Positions 24,831-33,756 of a stretch of DNA of 64,000 nt are shown piece by piece (the stretch's first letter is position 1; each line of letters starts with the position of its first letter). The notes under the pieces are model-generated. The model saw nothing but the letters and a program-made list of their open reading frames with translations, made no database searches and was not told the origin of the DNA. The position numbers and the translations under genes are program-made. Source of the stretch: an uncultured bacterium (GTDB taxonomy: Bacteria > Cyanobacteriota > Vampirovibrionia > Gastranaerophilales > Gastranaerophilaceae). The DNA lies in the NCBI GenBank assembly GCA_949035555.1, contig CAROLD010000003.1, positions 1 to 64,000 on the forward strand, read 5' to 3'.

Positions 24831-25076
24831 TTATTTTATCATTAACACATCTAAAATTTCTTTTAATTTGTCCGCATCAACTTCGCTGTAAAGTTTATCG
24901 TCAATGTAAATATTTGGTCCTAATTCACAGCGTTCCTGACAGTGTGCGCCAACAAGTTCTATTTCTGCTTCCAGATTATTTTCTTTTAAATAATTTTCTA
25001 AAAATGTTAAGTTCTGGAAATTTCCGCGCGCAAAACACGAACTTCCCATACAAACTTTTATATTATGTTTTGTCAT
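24831..25076 (-). CDS. Thioredoxin-like [2Fe-2S] ferredoxin
   Basis: This is the first gene of the hydrogenase operon: 81 residues with CMGSSC (C9/C14) and later CQERC, the NuoE-type [2Fe-2S] ligand pattern. It probably carries electrons for the sensory hydrogenase encoded 26 bases downstream. Ribosome site GTGAGGAAAAT is good. TATAAT on the minus strand at 25105-25110 is the likely -10. It is a diverged paralogue of the protein at 21631. Confidence 0.82.
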   Translation of the reverse strand: MTKHNIKVCMGSSCFARGNFQNLTFLENYLKENNLEAEIELVGAHCQERCELGPNIYIDDKLYSEVDADKLKEILDVLMIK

Positions 25077-25120
25077 ATTTTCCTCACTTTTACAACATTA
25101 TTTTATTATATTAAAAATAA

Positions 25121-25152
25121 TTAGGCAAGTTCCGATATAATTGGCGGCTAAA
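25121..25152 (-). repeat. Partial copy of the dispersed intergenic repeat
   Basis: ATAATTGGCGGC here matches the reverse orientation of CCGCCAATT in the copy at 40837-40848. Only the core is present. Confidence 0.35.
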
Positions 25153-25176
25153 TTATTAAAAAAAAATAAATTTCCC

Positions 25177-25204
25177 TTGTGAAATTACTTTGATACTTTA
25201 TAAT
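25177..25204 (+). promoter_or_regulatory. Promoter of grpE
   Basis: TTGTGA (25177-25182), 16-base spacer, TATAAT (25199-25204). No CIRCE inverted repeat is found, so HrcA control is not supported here. Confidence 0.55.
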
Positions 25205-25237
25205 ATATATATATAATATTAGAAGGGGAAAATATCT

Positions 25238-25810
25238 ATGACAGAAACAAATTCTAATCCGTTTAAGAACGAAGAATTGGTTAAAGATGAAAATAATGCG
25301 CAGGAAACAGTTGAAAACGAAACACCTGCGGAAGAAATAAACGAAGAAACAAAATCTGAAGAAAACAGCAAACTGCAAGAAGAATATGACAAATTAAACC
25401 AGCAGTACGTACGTCTTGCGGCAGATTTTGATAATTACAGAAAACGTCAGGAACAGGAACGCGAAAATCTTATAAAATTCGGTACAGAAACAGCGTTGAA
25501 AAAGATGCTTGAAGTTCTTGATAATTTTGAGCGCGGTCAAAAAACGCTTGAAGGTGTTGAAGATTGCGAAAAAGTAAAAGAAAGTTTTAACCTTGTTCAT
25601 AAACAAGTTTGGGATGCCCTTTCAAAAATGGGCTTGGAAGAAATTAAGGCTGTCGGCGAAGAGTTTGATCCTAATTTCCACGAAGCGGTAATGCAGACGC
25701 CGACAAGCGAACACCCTGAAAATAGTGTGATTAATGAATTGCAAAAGGGTTATAAGCTTGGAGATAAAGTTTTGAGACCAACACTTGTAAATGTTGCAAC
25801 AGCAGGTTAA
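25238..25810 (+). CDS. grpE: Nucleotide exchange factor GrpE
   Basis: The 190-residue co-chaperone releases ADP from DnaK. It has a disordered acidic N-terminus (to about 50), a long coiled coil (LQEEYDKLNQQYVRLAADFDN, near 48-70, given in part), and the C-terminal beta domain with the signature ending YKLGDKVLRPTLVNVA. The first gene of a unit followed 69 bases later by dnaJ; dnaK itself is not in the window. RBS GAAGGGGAAAA is strong. Confidence 0.94.
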   Translation: MTETNSNPFKNEELVKDENNAQETVENETPAEEINEETKSEENSKLQEEYDKLNQQYVRLAADFDNYRKRQEQERENLIKFGTETALKKMLEVLDNFERGQKTLEGVEDCEKVKESFNLVHKQVWDALSKMGLEEIKAVGEEFDPNFHEAVMQTPTSEHPENSVINELQKGYKLGDKVLRPTLVNVATAG

Positions 25811-25879
25811 TACGGGTAACCCCGACCCTGCCCCTTTTGTATGAAAGGGAAGAATTAGTAAAGGAAGTAAATAGAGGAT

Positions 25880-27004
25880 ATGGCAGATTTTTATGAAATA
25901 TTAGGAGTATCAAAAGATGCTTCAAAAGATGAAATAAAGTCGGCTTTCCGTAAGAAAGCCAGAGAATTACACCCCGATGTAAATAAAGCTCCCGATGCAG
26001 AAGAAAAATTTAAGGAACTCGGAAAAGCTTATGAAACATTATCAGATGAAAGTAAACGCGCAACATATGATCAATATGGCGAAGATGGTTTAAAAAATGC
26101 AGGTTTTGATACAAACGGACCGTTCGCGGGCGGATTTGGCGACTTGAATGATATATTTGAATCATTTTTCGGCGGATTTGGCGGATTTGGTTTTGGCGGA
26201 GGGGTTGACCCTAACGCACCTCAGCGCGGAGACGATTTAAGATATGATATTAAATTGAAATTTGAAGAAGCGGCTTTTGGTGCAGAAAAGGAAATTAAAT
26301 TTGACCACCTTGAAATTTGTCCTGACTGTAACGGTTCAGGTGCGGAAAAAGGAAGCCAGAAAAAAACTTGTCCTCAATGCGGCGGCACAGGTCAGGTTAA
26401 AACGGTTACAAGAACTCCTTTAGGTAATTTTGCACAAATTACAACCTGCCCGCATTGTAAAGGTGCAGGTGAAATTATTGATAAACCTTGCAAAACTTGT
26501 CATGGTCACGGTCAGGTTAACCGCGAAAAGAAAATCGAAATTAAAATTCCGGCAGGGGTTGATAATATGTCCAAAATCAGAGTTTCCGGCGGCGGAGATT
26601 GCGGTATTAATGGCGGTCCGAACGGTGATTTGTTCGTGGTTGTACATGTTGAAAATTCTGATTATTATAAGCGTGATGGCATAAATATCTTTACAGAACT
26701 GGAAATTACACCATCTCAAGCTGTTCTTGGAGATGTTGTTACAATTAAAACTTTGGATGGAGACAACGAAATTCAAATCCCGTCAGGTTCTCAGCACGGT
26801 AATTTTGTAAAAATTAAAGGCGCGGGTGTGCCGATTGTTACAAGACCTTCACAAAGAGGCGATCATGTAGTAATATTAAAAATAAAAATTCCTACAAAAT
26901 TAAATAAAAAACAAGAAGCTTTATATAAAGAATTGTACGAATTTGAAACAGGCAAAGTTCCGCCAAAATCAATTATGTCAAAAGTTAAGGGAGTCTTTAA
27001 ATAA
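25880..27004 (+). CDS. dnaJ: Chaperone protein DnaJ
   Basis: The 374-residue full-length type I J-protein stimulates DnaK ATPase. The J domain (1-68) has the HPD triad in ELHPDVNKA. It is followed by a Gly/Phe-rich region (75-115), then a zinc-binding domain with four CxxCxGxG units (CPDCNGSG, CPQCGGTG, CPHCKGAG, CKTCHGHG at about 150-215). The C-terminal substrate-binding domains complete it. Length is normal. It directly abuts the propeller-protein gene (ATG two bases after the stop). Confidence 0.95.
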   Translation: MADFYEILGVSKDASKDEIKSAFRKKARELHPDVNKAPDAEEKFKELGKAYETLSDESKRATYDQYGEDGLKNAGFDTNGPFAGGFGDLNDIFESFFGGFGGFGFGGGVDPNAPQRGDDLRYDIKLKFEEAAFGAEKEIKFDHLEICPDCNGSGAEKGSQKKTCPQCGGTGQVKTVTRTPLGNFAQITTCPHCKGAGEIIDKPCKTCHGHGQVNREKKIEIKIPAGVDNMSKIRVSGGGDCGINGGPNGDLFVVVHVENSDYYKRDGINIFTELEITPSQAVLGDVVTIKTLDGDNEIQIPSGSQHGNFVKIKGAGVPIVTRPSQRGDHVVILKIKIPTKLNKKQEALYKELYEFETGKVPPKSIMSKVKGVFK

Positions 27005-27005
27005 T

Positions 27006-28421
27006 ATGCGTAAATTAGTGTTATCTTTAGCAATTAGTCTTATGGTATCTTGTGCATCATTTGCCGCACAGGTTCCGCAGGATGTTCAGGATTTTGTGAA
27101 CGAAACTTTTCCACAAACAAATTTCAGATTTGACGGGGTAATCGTTCTTCCTGATAACACTATGTACCTGCCGATTATTCCCGCTAAAGACGAAAAGGTT
27201 GAAAAAGTAGGGATAAAAACGACTTATCCTGCTAATCAAACACTTAAACAAAAACCTGACATGGTAATCCTTAACAACCGTTATTCACTTTTGAAAGTTA
27301 TTAACACAAACGGCAAAAAAACTGTCATAAATCTTTTGAACCCGCCTGATGAACTTCAATCAGGACTTTTGCCGCAAGATATTTTACTACCGAAAGGGCT
27401 TGTTATTCCTGAAACTTTAAAAGGTATTATCGGTGATGTTGATGTTATGGTTACTCAGGATACAGGGTTGAAAATTCACAATGCAAGAAACAAAGACAAA
27501 ACACCTGTGACTCCTGTTGAAGAGTTAAATAACAAAACTTATTACATCGCAACAGGGGTTAATAAAAATATTCAGGTAATTCAATCTGATGCAAAATCTC
27601 CTGAATATTCACTTCAACAAGAAGCTATTATTAATGATTTAAAATCATATAACGGTCAGTTTCTTCTTGTGACATATTTTGACACAAAATATATGAATAT
27701 TATTTCTTTGATGGATGAAAAAGTTATTAAACAAATACCTTTTGAAATCTGTCCGGAACAAATAATTATTGATAAAGATAAAAAACTTGCTTATATCTCA
27801 TCAGGTTCAACGTCAAGCATATACGTGTTTAGTCTTGAGACAATGACTTTGAAAAAACAATTAAAGGTTAACGGTGTTTGTGAAAAACTTACACTTTCCG
27901 ATGACGGTACAAAAATTTTCTATGTTGACAGAAATAATAATGATATCTGGGCAATGGAATTAGATAATAATTTTATGCTGAAAAATATCGGAAGTTTCCC
28001 TAATATTTCTAAAATAGCTTACGCAAACGGCAAAATTTATATTATAAGCCGTACCCAGAACAGGCTTGCTATTGTAGATTACGAAACTCTTGAATTGAAA
28101 TCAGAATTGGAAGTTTGCGAAAAACCTGTTGATTTATACGCACATAATAACGAATTATATATTCTCGGCGCGGCAGAAAATCTTGTCGAAGTGTTAAATA
28201 CCGAAGAAGATGTAATTACCGATAAATTATTTTTAAACACAAACGCATTTGCAACAAATATTACACCGATTGAAAATACTGAAATGATTATGATTACAAA
28301 TGCCCGCTCAGGCTTGTATTCCGTAATCGACACAGCATCAAAAGAAATTGTAAAAACAAGCCCTCTTGATGTTCCCGTACGCTCAATCGTTGTTACTGAT
28401 AAGGTTAAAACAATAAAATGA
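27006..28421 (+). CDS. Secreted beta-propeller (YVTN-like) protein
   Basis: The 471-residue protein starts at ATG 27006, right after dnaJ; a longer reading into dnaJ (from 26943) is a shadow. The signal peptide MRKLVLSLAISLMVSC ends either in a lipobox-like Cys (residue 16) or at ASFA, so it is a lipoprotein or periplasmic protein. From about 190 on, several 40-residue beta units of the style IDKDKKLAYISSGSTSSIYVF, IFYVDRNNNDIWAM and LAIVDYETLELKSEL indicate a propeller with YVTN-like blades. The N-terminal 170 residues are a separate domain. Function is unknown. It overlaps the next gene by four bases. Confidence 0.7.
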   Translation: MRKLVLSLAISLMVSCASFAAQVPQDVQDFVNETFPQTNFRFDGVIVLPDNTMYLPIIPAKDEKVEKVGIKTTYPANQTLKQKPDMVILNNRYSLLKVINTNGKKTVINLLNPPDELQSGLLPQDILLPKGLVIPETLKGIIGDVDVMVTQDTGLKIHNARNKDKTPVTPVEELNNKTYYIATGVNKNIQVIQSDAKSPEYSLQQEAIINDLKSYNGQFLLVTYFDTKYMNIISLMDEKVIKQIPFEICPEQIIIDKDKKLAYISSGSTSSIYVFSLETMTLKKQLKVNGVCEKLTLSDDGTKIFYVDRNNNDIWAMELDNNFMLKNIGSFPNISKIAYANGKIYIISRTQNRLAIVDYETLELKSELEVCEKPVDLYAHNNELYILGAAENLVEVLNTEEDVITDKLFLNTNAFATNITPIENTEMIMITNARSGLYSVIDTASKEIVKTSPLDVPVRSIVVTDKVKTIK

Positions 28422-28990
28422 TAATAGAAACATTTGACAGTACAACTCAGGAAGTTTTAAAAGAACTTGAAAAAACTCAAAAAGAATTCTGGAATATATC
28501 AAGAGTAACAGCAGAATTTTTATATAATATGATTGTTGACTCTAACGCAAAAAGTGTTATAGAAGTCGGCACCTCAAACGGTTATTCGGGAATTTGGCTC
28601 GGCAAGGCACTTAAAAAAACAGGCGGCAAACTTACAACTATTGAATTTTATGATAAGCGCTTAAGTGTTGCAAAAGAAAATTTTGAAAAATGCGGAGTTG
28701 CCGACGTAATTGAAACAAAACAGGGCGACGGTGCAACAGTTTTGGAGTATTTGCCCGAAGATTTCAGGGTTGATTTTGCATTCATTGATGCAAACAAAGC
28801 GCAGTACATCAAGTTTTTCCGCCTGATTGAACCGCATCTTAATGTCGGCGGATACATTGCGTGTGACAATGTAATTTCTCACGCATCAAAGGTTCAAACT
28901 TTTTTAGAAGCGATTGATGCAGACCCGAATTATGAAAATGTGGTTCTGCCTTTGCCTGCGGGATTGTCGCTTGCAAAGAAACTAAAATAA
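28418..28990 (+). CDS. SAM-dependent O-methyltransferase
   Basis: The 190-residue class I methyltransferase resembles the catechol/caffeoyl-CoA O-methyltransferase-like family (Methyltransf_3/24). SAM motif SVIEVGTSNGYSGIWL lies near 45-60, acidic TIEFYDKRL near 76, and metal/substrate motif FAFIDANKAQY near 114, with CDNVISHA following. The substrate is unknown. The start overlaps the propeller gene by four bases (ATGA), so the two are co-translated. Confidence 0.82.
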   Translation: MIIETFDSTTQEVLKELEKTQKEFWNISRVTAEFLYNMIVDSNAKSVIEVGTSNGYSGIWLGKALKKTGGKLTTIEFYDKRLSVAKENFEKCGVADVIETKQGDGATVLEYLPEDFRVDFAFIDANKAQYIKFFRLIEPHLNVGGYIACDNVISHASKVQTFLEAIDADPNYENVVLPLPAGLSLAKKLK

Positions 28991-29051
28991 GTTTACTCTC
29001 CTCCCTGGATGGTGAGGGTTAGGGTGGGATGAATTACACCAAAAGGAGAAA

Positions 29052-29372
29052 ATGATGAGTGAAGATTGTATTTTTTGTAAAATTATAAGAGGCGATTTCG
29101 GTACGGAATTTGTTCACGAAACCGAAAATACTGTTGTGTTTAAAGACATTAATCCAAAAGCACCTGTGCATCTGCTTGTTTGTCCGAAAGAACATTTTGA
29201 TTCATTAATAGAAGTTAATGACAAAGATTTACTTGCTGAATTAATGCAGTCAGTAAAAGATGCGGCAAAGAAAGCGGGTTTAAAAGCTTATAAAGTTCAG
29301 ATAAATACAGGAAAAGACGCAGGTCAGGAAGTTATGCACCTGCACATCCATGTTATGGGAAAAGCCGAATAA
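29052..29372 (+). CDS. hinT: HIT family nucleotide hydrolase (HinT-like)
   Basis: This 106-residue histidine-triad protein hydrolyses AMP-linked substrates such as adenosine phosphoramidates. The family opening CIFCKIIRGDF with the zinc-type CxxC is present, as are FKDINPKAPVHLLVCPKEHF and the triad MHLHIHVMG at the C-terminus. RBS AAAAGGAG is good; a second ATG follows immediately (29055). It is preceded by a GC-richer filler stretch of 60 bases. Confidence 0.92.
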   Translation: MMSEDCIFCKIIRGDFGTEFVHETENTVVFKDINPKAPVHLLVCPKEHFDSLIEVNDKDLLAELMQSVKDAAKKAGLKAYKVQINTGKDAGQEVMHLHIHVMGKAE

Positions 29373-29394
29373 TAATAGAAAGGGACATTAAATA

Positions 29395-30246
29395 ATGAAA
29401 AATGGAATAGAAAACGGTTACTATCACGAAATTACACCGGGCGGATACGGTATTGCCATAAAAGCAGGAAAAGTTTTATTTTCAGACAATTCTCCGTTCC
29501 AGAAAGTTGAAGTTTTTGAAACGGATTCTAAACTTGGCAGAATTTTAACTCTTGATGATTTAATGATGACAACAGAAGGAGATGAGTATCATTACCACGA
29601 AATGATTGCACATATTCCGATGATGCAGCACCCTGCACCGAAATCAGTTCTTGTAATCGGCGGCGGCGACGGCGGTACAATCAGAGAAGTTATGAAGCAC
29701 AAAACCGTAGAACGCGCAGTTCTTTGCGAAATCGACGGTATGGTTATTGAAGCTTGTAAAAAATACTTGCCGACAATTTCTTGCGAACTTGATAATCCAA
29801 AAGTGGAAATTCTTGTTCAAGATGCAATTGAATATATGAAAGATAAAAAAGATGAATTTGATATTATTTTGATTGACTCAACCGACCCTATGGGACCGGG
29901 TGAAGGTTTGTTTACTGAAGAGTTTTATACAAATGTTAAAAATTCTCTTAAAAAGGGCGGTATTATGGCTGCGCAGTCAGAATCACCTTTCACAAACAAA
30001 GAAGAAATCAAAAAAATGTATAATTTATTGAAAAAAGTATTCCCGAATGTATCAACATACACTTCAAATATTCCTACATATCCTGGCGGATACTGGGCTT
30101 GGGCATTTTGTTCGGTTGATGTGAAACCTCTGGAATACTACAGTGATGAACGTGCGGCAGAAATCATTCCGACTTGTAAAATTTACAATAAAGAATATCA
30201 CAATGCGCGCTTCGCACTTCCAAATTATTTGAAAGAACTTTTATAA
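29395..30246 (+). CDS. speE: Spermidine synthase
   Basis: The 283-residue aminopropyltransferase makes spermidine from putrescine and decarboxylated SAM. Characteristic motifs are DEYHYHEMIAHIPMM near 62, VLVIGGGDGGTIREV near 83-97, and IDSTDPMGPGEGLFTEEFY near 160-178, with the catalytic Asp in DSTDP. Length is as expected. The by-product methylthioadenosine would be handled by the phosphorylase at 41176. RBS AAAGGGACATT is fair. Confidence 0.93.
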   Translation: MKNGIENGYYHEITPGGYGIAIKAGKVLFSDNSPFQKVEVFETDSKLGRILTLDDLMMTTEGDEYHYHEMIAHIPMMQHPAPKSVLVIGGGDGGTIREVMKHKTVERAVLCEIDGMVIEACKKYLPTISCELDNPKVEILVQDAIEYMKDKKDEFDIILIDSTDPMGPGEGLFTEEFYTNVKNSLKKGGIMAAQSESPFTNKEEIKKMYNLLKKVFPNVSTYTSNIPTYPGGYWAWAFCSVDVKPLEYYSDERAAEIIPTCKIYNKEYHNARFALPNYLKELL

Positions 30247-30255
30247 ATTAGAGCA

Positions 30256-30287
30256 GGCGGCGGGATTAAAATCCCGCCGCCTTTTTT
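30256..30287 (+). terminator. Terminator after speE
   Basis: GGCGGCGGGATT pairs with AATCCCGCCGCC, followed by TTTTTT. Confidence 0.85.
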
Positions 30288-30295
30288 ATTTGTGT

Positions 30296-30308
30296 TACAA
30301 TTCGATTA
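30296..30308 (+). promoter_or_regulatory. Extended -10 box directly before rsmI
   Basis: TGTTACAAT has TACAAT at 30296-30301, with exactly six bases to the ATG at 30308. There is no ribosome site, so a leaderless mRNA is predicted. The same TACAAT-N6-ATG arrangement occurs at 7699. Confidence 0.55.
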
Positions 30309-31117
30309 TGAAAGAATTTGATTTTTACGTAGTGCCGACACCAATCGGAAACCTCGGTGATATAACGCTTCGTGCGCTTGAAGTTTTGAAATCCGTCGAT
30401 TTAATTGCGTGCGAAGACAGCCGTGTTACACAGAAACTTTTGAATCATTTTGAGATTAAAACAAAATGTGTTTCTTACCACAAATACAACGAAAAAGAGC
30501 GCATATCTCAGATTGTGGATTTTTTGGAAAGCGGGAAAACAATGGCTCTTGTGTCTGATGCGGGAACCCCTTTAATTTGTGATCCGGGGTCAGTTATTGT
30601 AAAAGAATTGACACAGCGCGGATTTTCCATAACTTCTCTTCCGGGGGCAAATGCTGTTGCTACTTTTCTTTCAAGGATTTCAAGAGAGGATGAAAAATTT
30701 ACTTTTGGCGGATTTTTACCTAAAACCCGTGTTCAGATAGAAAATATTATTAAACACTATACAGGGGAAGATTTTGTTTTCTATGAATCGCCTAATAGAA
30801 TTATTAATACTCTAAAAATTATTCAGGACATCCGCCCTTATGCATCTGTTGCTGTAGGAAGAGAGCTTACAAAAGTTTTTGAAGAAATTGTTATCGACAA
30901 AGTCGATAATGTTATTGAACATTTTGAAAAAAATATTACAAAAGGCGAATTTGTCGTAATGATTTTTCGCAGTGAAAAAAATGTTGAAGACGCAGATATT
31001 GAAAACAAGATAAAACAATTGCAGGACAAAGGCTTTAGCGCCAAGGATGTTTCCGTAATTTTGTCAGAATTATACGGATTTAACAAAAATAAAATTTATA
31101 AAATGCAACTAAGTTAA
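30308..31117 (+). CDS. rsmI: 16S rRNA 2'-O-methyltransferase RsmI
   Basis: The 269-residue tetrapyrrole-methylase-fold enzyme methylates C1402 of 16S rRNA. Motifs include VPTPIGNLGDITLRALE at the N-terminus, ACEDSRVTQKLL near 35, LVSDAGTPLICDPG near 80, and SLPGANAV. ATG 30308 (MKEFDFYVVPTP) fits the family start; the earlier in-frame start at 30290 would lie upstream of the -10 box. The last 50 residues form the usual helical tail. Confidence 0.93.
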   Translation: MKEFDFYVVPTPIGNLGDITLRALEVLKSVDLIACEDSRVTQKLLNHFEIKTKCVSYHKYNEKERISQIVDFLESGKTMALVSDAGTPLICDPGSVIVKELTQRGFSITSLPGANAVATFLSRISREDEKFTFGGFLPKTRVQIENIIKHYTGEDFVFYESPNRIINTLKIIQDIRPYASVAVGRELTKVFEEIVIDKVDNVIEHFEKNITKGEFVVMIFRSEKNVEDADIENKIKQLQDKGFSAKDVSVILSELYGFNKNKIYKMQLS

Positions 31118-31131
31118 CAGATGTAAAATAT

Positions 31132-31161
31132 TTGTACTTTTTTTTCAATTTATGCTACAAT
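31132..31161 (+). promoter_or_regulatory. Promoter of bamA
   Basis: TTGTAC (31132-31137), 18-base spacer, TACAAT (31156-31161). Confidence 0.5.
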
Positions 31162-31201
31162 TTTGTTGGAGAGTAGTGAGAGTTTGTTAAGGAATAAATT
31201 T

Positions 31202-33217
31202 TTGAACTTTAATGTTACAAAAAAATTATTATTAGCCGCTATTTTGGTATTAATATCCCAAAATACAAGTTTAGCCGTTGACGATGTATGGGGCGGAGCC
31301 GGACTGACAGATGAAGCAGTCCAGTATAACAGTGACTATGCAAATTCTGTTTTCGAAAAATATGCATCTCCGACAGGCACTCAAACTCCTGAAGTTACTC
31401 AAAAAGACTATCCGACAGACCTGTCTTCCCAAGATGCAGACAGTTCTAATCCTATTGATAAAGAAAAAAAAATAATTAAAGAAATTGAGTTTTACGGTTT
31501 GAATTCCGTTGCCGAACAAGAACTCCGTGACAAAATGGAAATGAAAATTGGTGGAGAATACAGCCGTGACTTAATGCTTACAGACTTAAAAACTATCTAT
31601 GAACTCGGATATTTTACAGAGAAAATGAAAGCTATTCCGTCAACAAACGAAGACGGTAGTGTTACTGTGAAAATTGTTGTGGAAGAAAATATTCCTGTAA
31701 AAGATTTTACAATTGAAGGTAACACTGTAATTCCTACAGAAGATATCTTAGCAACTTTTGCGGGAATGAAAGGCAAACCTCAAAATATTGCGCAATTAAA
31801 TATTGCTATTTCTCAAATTCAGGAACTTTACCATTCAAAAGGTTATATTCTTTCACGTGTTGACTCCGTAACCGACGATCCTGACGGAACAATTAATGTC
31901 AGCATCAAAGAAGGTATTATCGACAAAATTATGATTGAAGGTAACGAAAAAACCAAAGATTACATCGTTGCCAGAAATATTTTGACAGAACCGGGGATGA
32001 TTTATAACGAAAATCTTATCAAGGAAGATTTGGTAAGACTTTATGCAACCCAAGCTTTCAAAGATGTAACAAGAGAAATCGAACCGTCAGAAGAAATTCC
32101 TGATGCGTATGATATTACAATAAAAATTCAGGAACAAAGAACCGCAAGTATTTCAGTCGGCGGCGGTTTGGATACTGTTACAGGTTTGTTCGGTTCAATG
32201 GGTATCACGGAAAACAACTTCCGCGGAAGATGCGAAAGGCTTTCATTAACCGGTTTGGTTGGTACAGGTGTTATCTTGAACGATTCCTCTGTCAAAGACC
32301 ACATGAATATTCAGGCTGAATTAAGCTATTTTAAACCTTATTTCCATGATGCGGATACATCTTTAAATACAAGAATATTCTTTAGAGATTTCGGTTCTTA
32401 TCAGGTTCCGCTGGCTGTTGAAAGAAGATTCGGCGGCGAAATGACCGTTGCTCACAAGCTTAAGAAAAACAGACATGCAACTGCAACGTTCAGTTTGGGT
32501 GCTGAAAATATTGATGTTCGCGAAGGGGATTACAACGGAATTCTATCTATGTACAACAGATATAATATCCCAATCTCCGAACGTGCAAAACAGTTAGAAG
32601 GCGGGTTATTCTTATCTTTAAGTCCTGCATTATTGTATGATACAAGAGATTCTGCAACCGTTACAAGACACGGTACAATGGCTAGCTTAAGATTTGACGA
32701 AAACATTGGTCTTAACGGATTTGATAAAACAAACGGTAAACTTACAGGTATGATTAAACAGTACATACCGTTAGGTAAAAAATCATCTTTGTCATTTACA
32801 GCTAAAGGCGGCGGCGCTATCCACGGAGATATTCCGGAAGTTATGGCTTACCGTTTAGGCGGACCTTATACTGTAAGAGGTTTTAAAATGAGCGGTGTAG
32901 GTACAGGTAACGCGTTCATTATGGGTTCTGCTGAGTTCGCAACCCCAATTCCGTTCTTGGATAGAACAAGAATTGCTTTCTTAAACAACTTGAGATTTAC
33001 GGTTTGGGCTGATGCAGGTAAGGTATTTGACGGAACAATTTCGAATACTCTATACGACAGACCGACTTATGCAGTATCTGCCGGTGTAGGTTTGAAAGTA
33101 TTTATTCCGGGTATGGGACCGTTGTCAATTGACTATGGTATTCCGCTTACCAACCCAGGAAGCAACGGCTCTAAAAATGGTTACTTCACATTTGGTGTAG
33201 GCGATTTATTATACTAA
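31202..33217 (+). CDS. bamA: Outer-membrane assembly factor BamA (Omp85)
   Basis: The 671-residue Omp85 protein inserts beta-barrel proteins in the outer membrane. A signal peptide (to about residue 26, LAVDD) is followed by a Thr/Ser/Asp-rich linker. About three POTRA domains span 90-330 (IKEIEFYGLNSV, VKDFTIEGNTVI and IDKIMIEGNEKT mark their first strands). The 16-stranded barrel runs to the end, with the lid-loop motif YTVRGF near 565. E. coli BamA has five POTRAs; three is the cyanobacterial-type number. TTG 31202 is chosen because AAGGA stands 7 bases upstream; an earlier TTG at 31163 would lie next to the -10 box. The last residue is Tyr rather than Phe. Confidence 0.88.
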   Translation: MNFNVTKKLLLAAILVLISQNTSLAVDDVWGGAGLTDEAVQYNSDYANSVFEKYASPTGTQTPEVTQKDYPTDLSSQDADSSNPIDKEKKIIKEIEFYGLNSVAEQELRDKMEMKIGGEYSRDLMLTDLKTIYELGYFTEKMKAIPSTNEDGSVTVKIVVEENIPVKDFTIEGNTVIPTEDILATFAGMKGKPQNIAQLNIAISQIQELYHSKGYILSRVDSVTDDPDGTINVSIKEGIIDKIMIEGNEKTKDYIVARNILTEPGMIYNENLIKEDLVRLYATQAFKDVTREIEPSEEIPDAYDITIKIQEQRTASISVGGGLDTVTGLFGSMGITENNFRGRCERLSLTGLVGTGVILNDSSVKDHMNIQAELSYFKPYFHDADTSLNTRIFFRDFGSYQVPLAVERRFGGEMTVAHKLKKNRHATATFSLGAENIDVREGDYNGILSMYNRYNIPISERAKQLEGGLFLSLSPALLYDTRDSATVTRHGTMASLRFDENIGLNGFDKTNGKLTGMIKQYIPLGKKSSLSFTAKGGGAIHGDIPEVMAYRLGGPYTVRGFKMSGVGTGNAFIMGSAEFATPIPFLDRTRIAFLNNLRFTVWADAGKVFDGTISNTLYDRPTYAVSAGVGLKVFIPGMGPLSIDYGIPLTNPGSNGSKNGYFTFGVGDLLY

Positions 33218-33238
33218 TTTTATAAAATAGGAGGATTT

Positions 33239-33688
33239 ATGAAAAAATTACAATTAATGGCTCTGTTAGCCGCAGCAGGTTTAACATTATCTATTCAATC
33301 AGCTGCAAATGCAGAAGTCGGATATTTAAACTATCAGAAAATTTTGGAAAGCTACCCTGCTGCCCAACAAGCTGTAAAAGAAATTGATGCAAAAGGTTTG
33401 GAATTACAGCAGTATATGCTTGAAAAAGAAAAACAATATAAAAATTTAGATACTCCGTTGAAAAAACAGAACTTCGAATCTCAAACAGCAGCTGAACTAA
33501 AAACAAAACAGGATGCTTTGATGAAGTTGAGAGTTGATAAAGAAACTCAAATTTTAAATCAAGTTCAAACAGCGGCAAAAGCCGTAATGGTATCTCACAA
33601 ATTAGATGCAATCCTTTCTGACCAGGTAATTTTCGTCGGCGGTGTTGACGTAACCGATGTTATTATCCAAAAACTTAAAGGACAATAG
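33239..33688 (+). CDS. Periplasmic chaperone Skp/OmpH family
   Basis: The 149-residue protein has a signal peptide (to ANA, about residue 25), followed by EVGYLNYQKILESYPAA, the usual OmpH start. Long charged helices (about 45-115) form the tentacles. It escorts outer-membrane proteins through the periplasm. It lies 21 bases after bamA with RBS TAGGAGG, the classic bamA-skp order. It has a terminator hairpin downstream. Confidence 0.88.
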   Translation: MKKLQLMALLAAAGLTLSIQSAANAEVGYLNYQKILESYPAAQQAVKEIDAKGLELQQYMLEKEKQYKNLDTPLKKQNFESQTAAELKTKQDALMKLRVDKETQILNQVQTAAKAVMVSHKLDAILSDQVIFVGGVDVTDVIIQKLKGQ

Positions 33689-33705
33689 GTTATAAAATAT
33701 AATCG

Positions 33706-33735
33706 AGCAAGGGAATGTTTAAATGTTCCCTTGCT
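33706..33735 (+). terminator. Hairpin terminator after skp
   Basis: AGCAAGGGAA pairs perfectly with TTCCCTTGCT around a ten-base loop. The T-tract is weak (TTCAATATT). Confidence 0.55.
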
Positions 33736-33756
33736 TCAATATTGATAAGAGGCATT

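Noticed and set aside
30296..30308. rsmI start at the earlier in-frame codon 30290
   Set aside because: That codon lies upstream of the -10 box and adds residues not found in the family.
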